Source of the DNA: Phycisphaerae bacterium
GTDB taxonomy: Bacteria; Planctomycetota; Phycisphaerae; Phycisphaerales; SM1A02
Assembly (NCBI GenBank): GCA_018665385.1
Contig: JABJDN010000095.1
Coordinates: forward strand, 1 to 6,393
DNA: 6,393 nucleotides
Direction: 5' to 3'
The position numbers and the translations under genes are program-made. Below are positions 5,904 through 6,393 of the stretch, piece after piece. Within the stretch, counting starts at the first letter, position 1. Each line of letters starts with the position of its first letter. Below the pieces are notes generated by a model, which had not been told where the DNA came from, made no database searches, and saw nothing but the letters and a program-made list of their open reading frames with translations.

Positions 5904-5905
5904 AC

Positions 5906-6393
5906 TTAATCACGCTCGAGCAACATTGAAACTGCGTTACCACCACCTAAACATAAAGTCACGATTCCGCGTTTTGCCGAAGTGCGTTTCATGTGGTGAA
6001 GTAGGGTTACAAGAACTCTAGTACCAGAACCGCCAATGGGGTGCCCTAGTGCGATTCCGCCTCCGCCTATGTTTACTTTGTCTGGGTTAACCCCAAGGTG
6101 TTGTATATTCTGAATAACCTGGACCGCAAACGCTTCGTTGATTTCAAAAATATCAATATCATCAACCGTAAGCTTGTTTCGTTGAAGTAGTTGCACGACA
6201 CCAATTCCAGGTGCAGTAAATATTTTTTTGGGTTCTACACCAACGGTGTTATAGTCTGTGATGGTTGCCAATACCTCAGCACCTGTTTTTATAGCGTTTT
6301 CTTGTGTTGTTACTACAACCGCAGCGCCTCCGTCTGAAATTTGGGAGGCGTTTCCGGCTGTTACCGAACCGTTTTTTGAAAACGCTGGTCTAA
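5906..6393 (-). CDS. Thiolase (acetyl-CoA acetyltransferase family), C-terminal part
   Basis: The reading frame is open from the right edge to the stop at 5908-5906, giving 161 residues; about 230-240 N-terminal residues, including the first catalytic Cys, lie outside. Thiolases form or cleave acetoacetyl-CoA or 3-ketoacyl-CoA in fatty-acid, isoprenoid or polyhydroxybutyrate metabolism. Visible signatures, in order on the partial protein: G-S-V-T-A-G-N-A-S-Q-I-S-D-G-G-A (8-23), E-I-N-E-A-F-A (83-89), catalytic His in A-L-G-H-P-I-G-G-S-G (114-123), and the second catalytic Cys in C-L-G-G-G-N-A (147-153). Two spots differ from the commonest forms: NIGGGGIALGHP where N-x-N-G-G-A/S is usual, and GGGNA where GGGQG or GGGMG is usual. 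Active-site residues are intact. The gene converges on the small basic ORF with a 2-bp gap. The exact substrate class cannot be set from this part. Confidence 0.95.
   Translation of the reverse strand, partial: RPAFSKNGSVTAGNASQISDGGAAVVVTTQENAIKTGAEVLATITDYNTVGVEPKKIFTAPGIGVVQLLQRNKLTVDDIDIFEINEAFAVQVIQNIQHLGVNPDKVNIGGGGIALGHPIGGSGTRVLVTLLHHMKRTSAKRGIVTLCLGGGNAVSMLLERD

Noticed and set aside
5891..5905. Inverted repeat GTTTA-ataaa-TAAAC as a bidirectional terminator
   Set aside because: The stem is five pairs, mostly A-T, with no GC core or T tract, so it is too weak to call.
1..6393. Mobile element, CRISPR array, phage or defence island
   Set aside because: No transposase, integrase, direct-repeat array, tRNA or terminal inverted repeats were seen; genes are housekeeping or envelope types with similar composition throughout.

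Overview
The window reads as an ordinary chromosomal stretch of a Gram-negative bacterium: two lipoprotein signal peptides, a TolC-type outer-membrane channel, a periplasmic adaptor and a thiolase. Base composition is moderate, roughly mid-40s % GC by eye. The partial gene at the left edge (GDLHDNP motif, then a DLSYR block) resembles a metallophosphoesterase-like family I associate from memory with Planctomycetota, especially Phycisphaerae. I therefore lean to that phylum, without proof. There are no rRNA, tRNA, CRISPR, IS or phage features.

Layout. Bases 1-961 (minus strand) hold uracil phosphoribosyltransferase (upp), followed through a TAATG stop/start overlap by the phosphoesterase-like gene that runs off the left edge. 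A 56-bp divergent gap (962-1017) carries promoter-like elements. Rightward genes then follow: a TolC-family outer-membrane lipoprotein (1018-2679), an HlyD/RND-type membrane-fusion protein (2713-4209), a UbiX-type flavin prenyltransferase joined by an ATGA overlap (4206-4793), a small unknown lipoprotein (4824-5321), a cytosine deaminase resembling yeast Fcy1 (5314-5754), and a 43-residue, strongly basic small ORF with a clear Shine-Dalgarno (5772-5903). Bases 5906-6393 (minus strand) are the C-terminal part of a thiolase, convergent with the small ORF and only 2 bp from it. No gene-free stretch exceeds 60 bp.

How the genes may work together. The channel and adaptor look like two of the three parts of a tripartite efflux or type I secretion system, but no inner-membrane pump is present. 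The deaminase (cytosine to uracil) and Upp (uracil to UMP) are consecutive steps of pyrimidine salvage, although they lie on opposite strands about 4.4 kb apart. UbiX supplies prenylated FMN to UbiD-type decarboxylases, none of which is in view. I see no convincing new multi-gene system. The points most worth a second look are the basic microprotein, the Fcy1-like deaminase, a probable leaderless start at 4824, and the pump-less channel/adaptor pair translationally coupled to ubiX.
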